Below, in pieces: positions 43,101 through 53,407 of a stretch of 64,000 bases of DNA (within the stretch, counting starts at the first letter, position 1; every line of letters starts with the position of its first letter). The notes beneath the pieces were generated by a model, which was given only the letters and a program-made list of their open reading frames with translations, was not told the DNA's origin and searched no databases. Both the position numbers and the translations under genes were made by a program. Source of the DNA: Luscinia megarhynchos (Eukaryota > Chordata > Aves > Passeriformes > Turdidae); NCBI GenBank assembly GCA_034336665.1, contig CM067591.1:1674001-1738000 (forward strand), written 5' to 3'.

Positions 43101-43276
43101 TCCTGGATCAGGACATCCGCCAGCGTCTTGAAGTCCCGCGGGAACCGCGCGTTCCGGTCGGGTCCCGTCTTCTCGGCCACCAGCAGCCGGAACAGCGGCT
43201 CCTCCGCCCGGCACAGCCGCGCCACCTCCGCCGCCTTCTGCGACACCGCCACCAGCGCGGGCAGCAGCCCCGCCAT
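40190..43276 (-). CDS. Inositol polyphosphate 1-phosphatase-like (INPP1 paralog), intact
   Basis: Best fit is INPP1, the Mg-dependent, lithium-sensitive enzyme that removes the 1-phosphate from Ins(1,4)P2 and Ins(1,3,4)P3. Coding exons in gene order: 43276-43073, 42984-42924, 42324-42121, 41481-41307, 40718-40190; lengths 204, 61, 204, 175, 529 sum to 1173 nt (390 residues; human INPP1 has 399) with no frameshift. Seen: DFKTLADVLIQEVIK, the acidic GEENNEF, the split metal motif GIWIDPI/DST across exons 3 and 4, GTPVLGVINEPFFQRDP, AAGAGYKLLCVALGLADAF (starting FAAGAG), and WDSCAPHAILRALGGG. Catalytic Asp, Glu and Thr positions are kept. The C-terminus has a run of GEL repeats. It lies between CD63 and GDF11, where I recall no gene in mammals; canonical INPP1 sits near MSTN. 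It may be an ohnolog, or a translocated INPP1. Confidence 0.9.
40740..41300 (-). repeat. GGGACCCCGGGGTGTGGGGT array, INPP1-like intron 4
   Basis: Units of GGGGTCAGGGGTGACAGGGA and CCCCGGGGTGTGGGGTATGG between the last two exons. Confidence 0.8.
41608..42055 (-). repeat. CCTTT pentanucleotide microsatellite, INPP1-like intron 3
   Basis: About 430 bp of CCTTT units, pure over 41608-41745 and 41850-41970, with CCCTTT and CCCTT variants between and at the right end. It is a strict polypyrimidine/polypurine strand asymmetry, prone to triplex (H-DNA) formation and length change. Confidence 0.95.
42292..42600 (-). repeat. Four tandem copies of the INPP1-like exon 3 acceptor edge
   Basis: The + strand unit GGGGTGGCACCGACCCGCAC, TGTCACCGTGCCACCTGCGG, GGACACAAATCAGCCAGGGA, ATGGCACAGGGAC is about 80 bp and occurs four times. 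Only the first (exon end at 42324) joins the rest of exon 3. The others each keep the CAG acceptor and about 35 coding bases. Confidence 0.92.
42750..42920 (-). repeat. CTGTCCCCACTCTGTCCCC array, INPP1-like intron 2
   Basis: About 12 units of 12 to 18 bp between exons 2 and 3. Confidence 0.8.
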
Positions 43277-43399
43277 GGCCGCGACAGCGGGGACGGACCG
43301 CGGGGACAGCGGGGACACACAGCGGGGACAGCGGGGACACACAGCGGGGACACCTGCGGGGCGGCGGCGGGTCAGGGACGCGCTCCGACAATTGTCCCA

Positions 43400-43960
43400 A
43401 TTGTGGAGGGGGAGGGAGAGACGGGGGGATTTGGGGACAAGGGGACACTGGGAGTGGGGACATGGGCATGGGGACACGGGCATTGGGATGTGGGGACAGG
43501 GGGATACTGGGATTTGGGGACAGGGGGACACTGGGAGTGGGGACACGGGCATTGGGATGTGGGGACAGGGACAGAGCGCCACGGGGACATGGGGACATAA
43601 GTGTGGGGACAGGGTGACGTGGGGACATAGGGGTGTGGGGATGTGGGGACACGGACACTGGGAGTGGGGACAGGGGGGACACTGGGACACGGCCATGTGG
43701 GGATTTGGGGACAGGGGGATGTGGGGACACGGGGCTGTGGGGACACGGGGACAGGGGGACACGGGGCTGTGGGGATGTGGGGACACGGGACACGAGGGTT
43801 TGGGGACACGGGACACGCGGGTTTGGGGACACGGAGCTGCGGGGATGTGGATTTGGGCACAAGGGGACACGGGGACAGGGGGGACACGGGGGTGTGGGGA
43901 CACGCGGGGCGTGGGGACACGGGGACACGGGCTGGTGGCGATGCCAATCCGGGCACGGGG
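43400..43960 (-). repeat. GGGGACACGGG minisatellite upstream of the INPP1-like ATG
   Basis: Units of GGGGACACGGGCATTGGGAT and GGGGACACGGGGCTGTGG in the presumed 5'UTR or first intron. Confidence 0.85.
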
Positions 43961-43969
43961 GGGACACGG

Positions 43970-45740
43970 GGACACAAAGACGCGGCCGCACGGCCCCGGG
44001 GAAGCGGCCGGGGCGCTGCGGCTGCGGGGACGCCGCGCTGTCCCCAGCGTGTCCCGGGGGTGGCTCCGTCCCGCGGGGACAGGACGCGCTCGGGGCGGGG
44101 GGTCCCCGCTGTCCCCCCGGAAGGCGCGGGGCGATGCGGCCCCCCCGGAACGGGCCCGGAACGGCCACAAACTTCCCCCCCCCGCCACCGCCACGCCGGG
44201 GACACCCCCCAGAGCGGGTCCCCACCCCCGGGGACACCCTGGGGACACCCCCGGGACACCCAGGGGACCCTCGGGCCGCCCCCCGCCCGCGCTGCCGTTA
44301 CCGGGGCCGCTGACAGCTCCTGCGGGCGGCCCGGGGGCGGGGACGGGGCCGCGTCACGGCCGCGCTTAACCCGCTCGCTGCCGCGGCCCCGCGCGTCCGG
44401 GGACACCCCGGAGTGCGGCGACACCGGGGGGTGTCGCGACACCGGCGGGGAGGGGACGCGAACCCCCCTTCCCCAAATCCCGCGAGCGCCGCTCCCCGGG
44501 ATGGTGGCACCGGTGACACCGGGGCGGCGGGGGACGCTCGGTGGCGGTGGGGGGGTCCCGTGTCGCGTGTCCCGTGTCGCGTGTCGCGGGTCCCCAGAGC
44601 GCCCCCGCTGCAGTTCCGCCCCTCGCCGCGCGGGGGAGCGCTGCCGAGCGCTGCGGTACCGGCACCGCCCCCCCGGGGCAACGGGGCCGCTCCCCCCTCC
44701 CCAAAACCCACCGGGACCCCCCAGGGCCGTGTCCCCCCCCGGGACAGCCCCCCCGGTGGGTTTTGCCCTCTCCGTGGTTCTGATGGGGCGGGAAAAGGGC
44801 GGGGGGGGTCCCCGGTCACTCGGGGGGTCCCCGCGATGGTCGCAGGTCCCCTCGTTCCCCCCCTGGCTCCTCCTGGAAGCGCTGCCCGGGGCCGGTGCGG
44901 GTGGGTGGGCTCCCCCCGTGCCCCCCAGAGCGCCCCCCGCTGTGGGGCAGCACCCCCGTGACCCCCGGGGGGTCCCCGTGCCCCCAAGCCGCGGCCGGGA
45001 TGTCCCTGTCACCCTCCTGCAGCGCCAGGACGCTCCAGACCGGGCAGCCTCACACCCCCTCCCCGAGTTTCCAGCCCCCCGGGGGTCTCCGAGCCCCCCA
45101 ACTCCGGCCGGGCACCCCCGGGCCGGGATCCGCCGGTCCCGGTCCGTTCTGGAACCTCCCGCTGCTCCTGCAGCGCTTCCCGGTGCCGGGACCCTCCCGG
45201 AGCGGGCACTCACCCCCTCCCCACCCGCTGGAGCTCCCCCGGGGGTCTCCGAGCCCCCCAAACTCCCGGGACCCGCCGGTGCCGGTCCCTCCCGAGCGAT
45301 GCTCCCGCAGCGCTCCCCGGCTCCAGGATGCTCCAGCCTGGGCAGCGCCGCCCCCTCCCCGAGTTTAACCCCCCCGGGGGGGTCTCCGACCCCCCAACTC
45401 CCGGCCGGGCAGCCCCGAACCGGGACCCGCCGCTGCCGGTCCGTTCTGGCGGAACCCGCCGGTCCCCGGTTCTGCGGGCCCGGCACCGGCGGGGGGGGTC
45501 CCGGGGGGCGGCCGCACTTGCCGGGACGCGCATCCATCCCGCCGCACTTGCCGGGAGCCGGGGCCGCCCCCGCGCCCCCCCGAGCCGAGGGGCGGGCAGG
45601 GGGTGCCCGGCGCACCGGGCGGCGGCGGGGCCGGCACCGGGGCTCGGGGGGCCGGCGGCGGCTGGTGCCAAGCCCCTGCCAGAACCTCTTTTGTGCGCCC
45701 GCAGCCAATCAAGGCCGCTGACGACACACTTCTCTTGGGG
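43970..45740. promoter_or_regulatory. CpG-rich divergent promoter region, INPP1-like (-) / GDF11 (+)
   Basis: About 1.8 kb of very CpG-rich DNA between two head-to-head genes. It includes GC boxes and a three-unit tandem repeat of about 150 bp at 45020-45480 (GGGGGTCTCCGAGCCCCCCA followed by ACTCCGGCCGGGCA). No conserved protein is seen; long open frames here are composition artefacts. The INPP1-like start site is probably near 44000-44350 but not located. Confidence 0.5.
45020..45480 (+). repeat. ~150 bp tandem repeat upstream of the GDF11 promoter
   Basis: Three units share CCCCGAGTTT, GGGGGTCTCCGAGCCCCCCA and CCGCCGGTCCCGGTCCGTTC blocks, with starts near 45055, 45225 and 45355. The repeat ends about 250 bp before the TATA box. 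Confidence 0.75.
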
Positions 45741-45747
45741 TATAAAA
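45705..45747 (+). promoter_or_regulatory. GDF11 core promoter: CCAAT box and TATA box
   Basis: CCAAT at 45705-45709 and TATAAAA at 45741-45747 (context GGGGTATAAAACCCC) are spaced as in a classical TATA promoter and place the start site near 45770. A pyrimidine-rich 5'UTR follows to the ATG at 46039, with a poly-T tract at 45959-45977. Confidence 0.75.
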
Positions 45748-46038
45748 CCCCGGGGCCGCCGCTACCGCCGCTTTTTTTCATCCCCCCCCCCCTTCGGCCC
45801 CCCCCGGGGTCCCCGCTTCCCCGCCCCCGCCGCCGTTACCGCCTTCCCCCCCCTTGCGCGCTGCGGTGGAAGCGGGGCGGGGGGGCGGCCCGGTGGGGAA
45901 GGGTTTGCTTATTTTATTTATTTTTTTTATTATTTTGTTTCCTCCTCCCTCTTGTTTCTTTTTTTTTTTTTTTTTTTCTTTTTCTTTTCTTTTTTTCCCC
46001 CTCGTCCTCCCGATGTATTTTTTGCTGTCCCCCCCGGC

Positions 46039-49000
46039 ATGGCCCCGCTGTGGTGGCTGCTGGGCTCGCTGGTGGCCGCGGTGGCGGGGGGGTCGGTGGA
46101 GCAGCCCCCCGCCTCCGAGCCCGCCTGCCCCGTGTGCCTGTGGCGGCGGCAGAGCAAGAGCTGCGGCTGGAGAGCATCAAGTCGCAGATCCTGAGCAAGC
46201 TGCGGCTGAAGGAAGCGCCCAACATCACCCGGGAGGTGGTGAAGCAGCTGCTGCCCAAGGCCCCCCCGCTGCAGCAGCTCCTGGACCTCCACGACTTCCA
46301 GGGGGACTCGCTGCAGCACGACGAGTACCTGGAGGAGGACGAGTACCACGCCACCACCGAGACCGTCATCAGCATGGCCCAGGAAAGTCAGTGCCGCCCT
46401 TTGTTCCGCTGCAAACTTCGCCGGAGGACTCCCCCCCCCTCCCAGCCCCGAGCCCCCCACCCCGGGTCCCCTCTCGGTCCCCCCGCTCGTCACCGGTGTC
46501 CCTGCGGGGCGCCCCGTCCTCCGCCGAGCCCCCCCCGGTGCTCCCCGAGCGCCCCCGGGGCTCTGAACCCCCCGCGGGCCCTTCTGGTCCCCCCCCGGTC
46601 CGTGCGGGTCCCGCGGGGACCCTCGGTGTGCGCGGGGACGGGGGGGACAGAAGGGAGAGGGGACAGAGGGACAAGGGGACAGGGGACGGAGGGAGAGAGG
46701 GACAAGGGGACAGAGGGACAAGGGGACAGAGGGACAAGGGGACAGGACAGCGCAGCCGGAACTGGGAGAGCAGACTGGGACTGCCCGCCGGGGACTGGGA
46801 GAGGGGCCCGGTACTGGGGACCAGGAGTGGCACCGGGTGCTGGGAGGTGGCGCTGGGGACACAGGATGGCACTGGGGACACAGGATGGCACTGGGGACTG
46901 GGAGCGGGTGCTGAGTGCTGGGAGCTGTTACTGGGAGCTGGCACTGGGAGCTGGACTGGGGAGCAGCAGCTGGCACCGAGTGCTGGGCTCGGGGACCGGG
47001 TGCTGACACCGAGGACGGGGAGCTGGTACTGGGATTGAGGACTGGGAGCTGGGACTGGAACGTGGTACTGGTACTGGGATTGAGGACTGGGACTGGGACT
47101 GGGACATAGTGCTGGTACTGGGATTGAGGACTGGGACTGGGACTGGGACTGGAACGTGGTACTGGTACTGGGATTGAGGACTGGGACTGGGACATAGTGC
47201 TGGTACTGGGATTGAGGACTGGCAGCTGATTCTGAGTGCTGGGACCTGGTGCTAGAGCATTGTACTGGGACTGGGACATGGTACTGGGACGTGGGACTGG
47301 GGGACTGGGACATAGTACTGGGACTGGGACGTGGGACTGGCACTGGGAGCTGGCAGTAGCACCTGGCCCAGCACCAGCACTGGGACCTGGCCCTGGGTGC
47401 TGGGAATTGGGAATGGGGACTGGGATTAGGAACTGGGACCAGGAACTGGGAGCTGAGAGGACACTGGGAGCGGGAACTGAAACTGGGAACTGGGGAGTGG
47501 GACTGGGAGCTGGGAATTGGCAGCAGGGACCGTGTGTGCTGGGACCTGGCACTGGGGCTGGGGACTGGGACTGGGACTGGGAGACTGGGACCTGGCACTG
47601 GGACTGGTGACTGGGACTGGGGACTGGGACTGGGAGACTGGGGACTGGGACCTGGGACTGGGACCTGGCACTGGGGACCTGGCACTGGGACTGGGGACCT
47701 GAGACTGGGGCTGGGACTGGGGACTGTCACCAGGCACTGGCACCGCTCAGCAGTGGCACTGGGGACACACGGCAGGTGGCACGGTGACCTCGCGCTCCCC
47801 AGGGCGTGTGGCAGGGTGACAGCAGGGTGACAAACAGGGTGACAGCAGGGTGACGCTACGGTGCCATCAGGGTGACGTCAAGGCCACAGCAGGGTGACAG
47901 TGTGACAAACAGGGTGACAGCAGGGTGACAGCAAGGCCACAGCAGGGTGACAGCAGGGCGACAAACAGTGTGACAAACAGGGTGACAGCGGGGTGACAAA
48001 CAGTGTTACAGCAGGGTGACAAACAGTGTGACAAACAGTGTGACAGCAGGGTGACAGCAGGGTGACAACAGGGTGACAAACAGGGTGACAAACAGGGTGA
48101 CAGCAGGGTGACAGCAGGGTGACAAACAGTGTGACAGCAGGGTGACAAACAGGGTGACAAACAGGCCGTGCTGGGGGTCCCCGCGGGGACAGCGGGGAGG
48201 GGTCTCGGGGACTCGGCCCCGCCCCTGCCTCAGTTTCCCCCGGGATTTCTCCACCTGCTCCCGGCGCGGGACCCCCGGGGGGGCGAGGGGCCGGGGGCGA
48301 AGGGCGAGCGGAAGGGAGGGAGGTGTGAGCCGCTGCCGCCCCCTCCCCGAATTTCCTTCCCAGGCATTAAATGCACTCGGGCGGCTTTGAAATTTTATTA
48401 CCCATAAAATTGACGACACGCTGGGGTTTTCCTCCCCGGGCCTCGGGCCCCCCCTCCCCGCCCCTTTCGCAGCTCGGGGGCCCCCAAAATAAAGGGCAGA
48501 GCCCCTCCCCCCGCGCGGGGGTCCCGCGGGCCCGGACCCCCGGCCGGATGCTCCCCGGGGGGGGACGGGGGGCTCCGCTCCGTTATTATTTTGATTTTTT
48601 TCCCCCTCTCCGCTCGCCCCCCCCCCCCGGGCAATTGTGGGGTTTTTATGGTTCCTGAACAGAAGGAGGGGAAGGGGCTTTATGGGCGCAGCGGAGCCAT
48701 AAAGCTCTCGGGTTCCCCCGGCGCCCCCCGCCCCCCGAGCCCCCCACCCTGCCGAGGGGGGGCTGGACTGCGGGAGGAGCCCGGGGAGGTTAATTGGCTC
48801 CTAAACCCACCGAGGGGCTACCCGTGACCCCCGCGACCCGCGGGGGGTGGGGAGCTTAATGAGGCCCGGGGGGGGCCGGGGGGGGCCCGGGGGGCGCCGC
48901 TCAAGGTCAGCGGGACACGGTTGGGGACACAAGGGTTGGGGACACGGGGACAGCGCCGAGCACCTCGAGGGGGGGCCCGGGGTGGGGGGGGGCCGCGCTC

Positions 49001-52000
49001 GGGGGCCCCGAATGCGGGAACAAAGAGCGGGGGGGGTCCGGGGCCGCCCCCCGCCCGGCACAGGCCCAGCTGGGCCCGGTGTCCCGGTAACCTTTATCCC
49101 CCGTTGCCACAGCGACGGGACGAGCATCCTGGCACCGCGGCCAGCGGGGCACGGCCCCCCCGCGGGACCCCCCCTCACCGCCGGTGTCCCCCGGGGGGGG
49201 CAGAGGGACAGCGCTGTCCCCGGCGGCGCCGCTCCCCAGGACTGGAGACCCCCAAATCCCCCCCCCAACACCCCACCGCAGCCCCGCGGTGTCACCTCAG
49301 CCCTGTGACAAAGCCCCCCCCGAGGTGCCGGGGGGGGTTCCCAGAGCCCCCAGCCCCATTTGCGAGCGGCGGGGATGGGCTGCGGAGGGGAGGCGACATT
49401 CCCGGTGTCGTGACCCCCGCGGGGCCGGCGGGGCCGCGCGCAGCAAATGGCCCCGCGCTGCAGCTGGGCGCTATTAAACCTGACCGGTGCGGGCAGGGGG
49501 CGGGGGGCTGACCGGGGGGGGCGGCAAATTCCCAGCTCAATTCGACACAGATGTGGGGCCGGGCCGGGAGGGGACCCCCGGGGCCGGGGGATGCTCGGGG
49601 GTGTCACCGCCCCGGGTTTGGGGGGGCTGTTGGAGCCCCCCATGAGCTGTGGGGCTGCGGGGGGGTGTGGGAGGGAGGGCGGCCCCCAGCAGGTGCTGCG
49701 GGCCCGGAGCCCCCCGCCCCACGCAGCCCCGGGACCCCCCCGGGCCGCTCGGAGCCCCCCGGGGCCGCGGGTCAGGGGGCGAGCGGGGACCTCCTCGGGG
49801 GCGACCCCCGGGGCGGCCTCTGACCCGACCTTCACCTCCTAACGAGCGAGGAGGGGCTGCCCCGACCCCGCGCCGCTCGGGGGTCCCGCGATGGGGCTGG
49901 GGGGGGCTCGGAGTGCGGCTCGGGGGTCCCAAGGGCCGGGGGAGTCACGGAGAGGAGCGAGGGGGCACCAGAGTGGGGCTGGGGGATCCTGGAGTGCTGC
50001 TTGGGGGTCTCAGCACGAGGCTGGGGGATCCTGGAGAGCGTCTTGGGTCATGGAGTGAGGGTCGGGGGTCCCGTCACGGGGCTCGTGGGTTCAGAGTGCG
50101 GTGAGGGGGTCCCAGAGTGGGACTGGGGTGTCCCAGAGAGGGTCTCGGGTCCCATCACGGGGCTCGGGGGTCCCGGAGTGGGACTGGGATGTCACAGAGT
50201 GAGACTCAGGGGTCCCATCACGGGGGTCCGGGGTCCCAGTGTGGGGCTGGGGGGTCCCAGAGGGGATCCCGGGTCCTGGCACAGGGGCTCGTGGGTTCAG
50301 AGCGCGGCTCGGGGGTCCCGGTGTGGGATCGGGGTGCCCAGAGCTGTCGGGGGCTCAGGGGGTCCCGGTGTGGGATCGGGGGTCCCGGTGTGGGACTGGG
50401 GGTGTCCCAGAGTGCGGCTCGGGGGTCCCCAGTGTGGGATCGGGGGTCCCGGTGTGGGATCGGGGGTGCCCAGTAGCGCGGCTCGGGGGTCCCGGTGGTC
50501 GGGGCTGTGGGACTGGGGGGTTCCCAGAGCGCGGCTCGGGGGTCCCGGTGTGGGATCTGGGGGGTTCCCAGAGCGGGACTCGGGGGTGTCCCAGGCTGTG
50601 GGACCCCAGGGGGTCCCGGTGTGGGACTGGGGTGCCCAGAGCGCGGCTCGGGGGGTCCCCACACGGGTCCCAAAGCCACCCCTGACCCCCCCCCCCTCCT
50701 CCTCCTCCCCCGCAGCGGACCCGGCGGTGCAGATCGAGGGCAGCCCGCACTGCTGCTTCTTCAACTTCAGCCCCAAGATCATGTTCACCAAGGTGGTGAA
50801 GGCGCAGCTCTGGGTGTACCTGCGGCCGGTGCAGCACACCTCCACCGTGTACCTGCAGATCCTGCGCCTCAAGCCCGTCACGGACGAGGGCAGCCGCCAC
50901 ATCCGCATCCGCTCGCTCAAGATCGAGCTCAACTCGCGCGCCGGGCACTGGCAGAGCATCGACTTCAAGCACGTCCTGCAGAACTGGTTCAAGCAGCCGC
51001 ACAACAACTGGGGCATCGAGATCAACGCCTTCGACCCCAACGGCAACGACCTGGCCGTCACCTCGCTGGGGCCCGGCGCCGAGGGGGCTGGTGGGTGGCG
51101 CCGCCCGGGGCGGGCGGGGGGCTCGGGGGGTCCCCGGGGGGATCGGCGTGTCCCCAAGGGGGCTCAGGGGGGTCCCCGGGGGGATCGGCATGTCCCTAGG
51201 GGGGGGATCGGGGGTGTCCCCGAGGGGAGCTCGGGGGGGTTCCTGGGGGGTCGGGGGTGTCCCCAAGGGGGGCTCAGGGTGTCCCCAAGGGGGACCGGGG
51301 TGTCCCTAGGGGGGCTCAGGATGTCCCCAGGGGGTCCCCTGGGGAATCAGGGGGGCTCGGGGTGGGTGGTGAGGTGTTTCTGGGGGGCAGGTGACAGGTC
51401 TGGGGGACAGTGACAGCTCCGAGGGGGCTGGGGACAGGTCTGGGGGGGTGGTCACAGGTCTGGGAACAGTGACAGCTCTGTGAGGATGGTCACAACTTTA
51501 TGGAGGCAGTGACAGGTCATGGGGACAGTGACAGCTCTGTGGGGCGGGTGGCAGCTCTGTGGCGACAGTCAGAGGTCCAGGAAGGGAGACAGTGACAGCT
51601 CCGTGGGGACAGTGACACTCCCGCAGAGGGGTGGCAGTTCTCTGGGCCTGGTGACTGCCCGGGGGATTGCAGGTGTGGGGGACAGTGACAGCTCCGAGGG
51701 GCTGGGGACACCCGGGCAGGGCTGGGGACACCCGGGCGGGGCTGGGGACACCCGGGCAGGGCTGGGGACACCTCCAGGGGATGCCACCACCCCCTGGCAC
51801 CTCCTCCCCGGCACAGCGCAGCCGGGCTGGGCGGAGAGTGCAGTGGGGCTGGTGTCTCACCGGTGTCCCCTCTACATTGTCCCCATGTCCCCTTGCTACT
51901 GTCCCCTGTGTCCCCTCGCAATTGTCACCTCACTGCTGTCCCATGTCCCCTCACCGCTGACTCCTCACCATTGTCCCCCGTGTCCCCTCATCATTATCTC

Positions 52001-52801
52001 TCATGTCCTCTCACCGCCGGCACCTCTGCTGTCCCGTGACCCCTCACCATTGTCCCCTCACTGCTGTCCCCATGTCCCCTCACCATTGTCCCCTCACTAT
52101 TGTCCCCCATGTCCCCTCACCATTGTCCCCTCACTGCTGTCCCCATGTCCCCTCACCATTGTCCCTGTGTCCCCTCACCGCTGTCTCCTCACCCTGTCCC
52201 GTGTCTCTCACCCTGTCCCGTGTCCCTCACCCTGTCCCGTGTCCCTCACCCTGTCCCGTTTCCCCTCACACTGTCCTTGTCCCTCACGGTGTCCCGTGTC
52301 CCTCACGCTGTCCCGTGTCTCTCACCCTATCCCGTGTCCCCTCACCCTGTCCCGTGTCCCTCACGCTGTCCCGTGTCCCTCACCCTGTCCCGTGTCCCTC
52401 ACGCTGTCCCGTGTCCCCAGCACCCCTTCATGGAGCTGCGGGTCCTGGAGAACAACAAGCGCTCCCGGCGGAACCTGGGGCTGGACTGCGACGAGCACTC
52501 GACGGAGTCGCGCTGCTGCCGCTACCCGCTCACCGTGGACTTCGAGGCGTTCGGCTGGGACTGGATCATCGCCCCCAAGCGCTACAAGGCCAACTACTGC
52601 TCGGGCCAGTGCGAGTACATGTTCATGCAGAAGTACCCGCACACGCACCTGGTGCAGCAGGCGAACCCGCGCGGCTCGGCCGGGCCCTGCTGCACGCCCA
52701 CCAAGATGTCCCCCATCAACATGCTCTACTTCAACGACAAGCAGCAGATCATCTACGGCAAGATCCCCGGCATGGTGGTGGATCGCTGCGGGTGCTCCTA
52801 G
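46039..52801 (+). CDS. GDF11: GDF11 (BMP11), three coding exons
   Basis: TGF-beta-family ligand that signals through ACVR2A/B and ALK4/5 to SMAD2/3; it patterns the trunk-to-tail transition and neural and retinal progenitors. Exons: 46039-46386, 50716-51090, 52421-52801. Seen: short hydrophobic signal peptide [67 protein letters not shown] (exon 1); [49 protein letters not shown] (exon 2); [13 protein letters not shown] furin site, then a 109-residue mature domain with all nine cysteines ending DRCGCS (exon 3). [14 protein letters not shown] and PGMVV identify GDF11, not MSTN. One base is off after VCLWRRQS in exon 1 and one G is extra at 51083-51087. The prodomain start is shorter than in mammals and lacks the alanine run. 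Confidence 0.95.
46630..48165 (+). repeat. GDF11 intron 1 left arrays
   Basis: 46640-46760 is GGGACAAGGGGACAGA. 46770-47750 is GGGACTGGGACTGGGAC with GGTACTGGGATTGAGGACT units. 47810-48165 is GGGTGACAGCAGGGTGACAA, about 25 units of 13 to 26 bp. Confidence 0.88.
48340..48720 (+). promoter_or_regulatory. Non-repetitive intron 1 block with CDX/posterior-HOX motifs
   Basis: Within the GDF11 intron this is a repeat-free, locally AT-richer block. CCATAAA occurs at 48402-48408 and 48697-48703, and its complement TTTATGG at 48645-48651 and 48679-48685. This heptamer is the CDX and posterior HOX recognition core. Candidate enhancer; inference from motif clustering. Confidence 0.4.
48720..49930 (+). 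other. GDF11 intron 1, unique GC-rich part
   Basis: About 1.2 kb with little tandem repetition and several AT-containing islands (GGTTAATTGGCTCC at 48789, GCTTAATGAGG at 48853, CTATTAAACCTGACC at 49471). No exon is evident. It may hold regulatory elements. Confidence 0.4.
49905..50660 (+). repeat. GDF11 intron 1 right array
   Basis: Units of CGGGGGTCCCGGTGTGGGA and CCCAGAGCGCGGCTCGGGGG, about 25 to 45 bp, up to 55 bp before exon 2. Confidence 0.88.
51100..52418 (+). repeat. GDF11 intron 2 arrays
   Basis: 51110-51350 is GGGGTGTCCCCAAGGGGG. 51390-51780 is GGGGACAGTGACAGCTCTG, then CACCCGGGCAGGGCTGGGGA. 51880-52200 is CCCCTCACCATTGTCCCC. 52200-52418 is CCCTCACCCTGTCCCGTGT, which merges into the polypyrimidine tract of the exon 3 acceptor. 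Confidence 0.88.
52472..52798 (+). CDS. GDF11: GDF11 mature ligand domain
   Basis: Starts at [10 protein letters not shown] directly after the RSRR furin site and runs to CGCS. It holds the cystine-knot cysteines, the inter-chain cysteine (PCCTP) and the [10 protein letters not shown] wrist region. This stretch is open and error-free, in contrast to exon 1. Confidence 0.96.
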
Positions 52802-53095
52802 AGCCGCCCCGCCTCCCCGCCTGCCTCCCTCCCTGCCTCCTTCCCTCCCTCCCCCCCCAAAAAAAAAAGCGCCGGGGGCGCCCCTCCGAGCGACCCCCCC
52901 GCCCCCCGCGCCGCCGCCGCTGCGGACTCCTCATTTTTCCGCTTTTTTTTTAATTTTTTTTTGTTGTTGTTGGTTCGGGGCGGGGCGGGAAGCGAAAAGT
53001 GACAAAGGCCAAGCGTTGAAATCGGTTTGGATGGTGGAGGAGAGAGGAGGAGAATCCCACAGAGCGGCGAGCCCGCGATCCCACGCGCATTGTGC

Positions 53096-53101
53096 AATAA
53101 A
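53096..53101 (+). terminator. GDF11 proximal polyadenylation signal
   Basis: AATAAA 295 bp after the stop, in the context TTGTGCAATAAAAGCG. Confidence 0.65.
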
Positions 53102-53390
53102 AGCGAGCGGACGGAGAAGGGAAAGGGGGGGGGCCGGGACCCCCAGGCCGCGGTGGCGACACGGGGACACCGCGGGGACACGGCCCCGGGTGGCGGCTCC
53201 GCGGGGAGAGCAGCAGCAGCAGCAGGAGGAGGAGGAGGAGGAGGAGGAGGAAGAGCGAGCGCGCCCCTCCTGGAGCAGCGCCGGGACCCCGCTGGTGCCA
53301 CCCGCGGGGGGGTCACCCCGTCCCCGTGGCCGCAGCGAGGTCCGGCCGCGGGACCCCCGGCACCGGGAGGGAAGCGCCTCCCTTCTTTTA

Positions 53391-53407
53391 ATTTATTTAT
53401 TTATTAA
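53391..53407 (+). promoter_or_regulatory. AU-rich element in GDF11 3'UTR
   Basis: ATTTATTTATTTATTAA, overlapping AUUUA pentamers with the UUAUUUAUU nonamer, is the class of element that destabilises mRNA. It lies downstream of the proximal poly(A) signal, so only long transcripts carry it. Confidence 0.55.

Noticed and set aside
52421..52801. MSTN (myostatin) instead of GDF11
   Set aside because: Residues that differ between the two mature proteins ([19 protein letters not shown]) match GDF11, and the neighbours are CD63 and SARNP.
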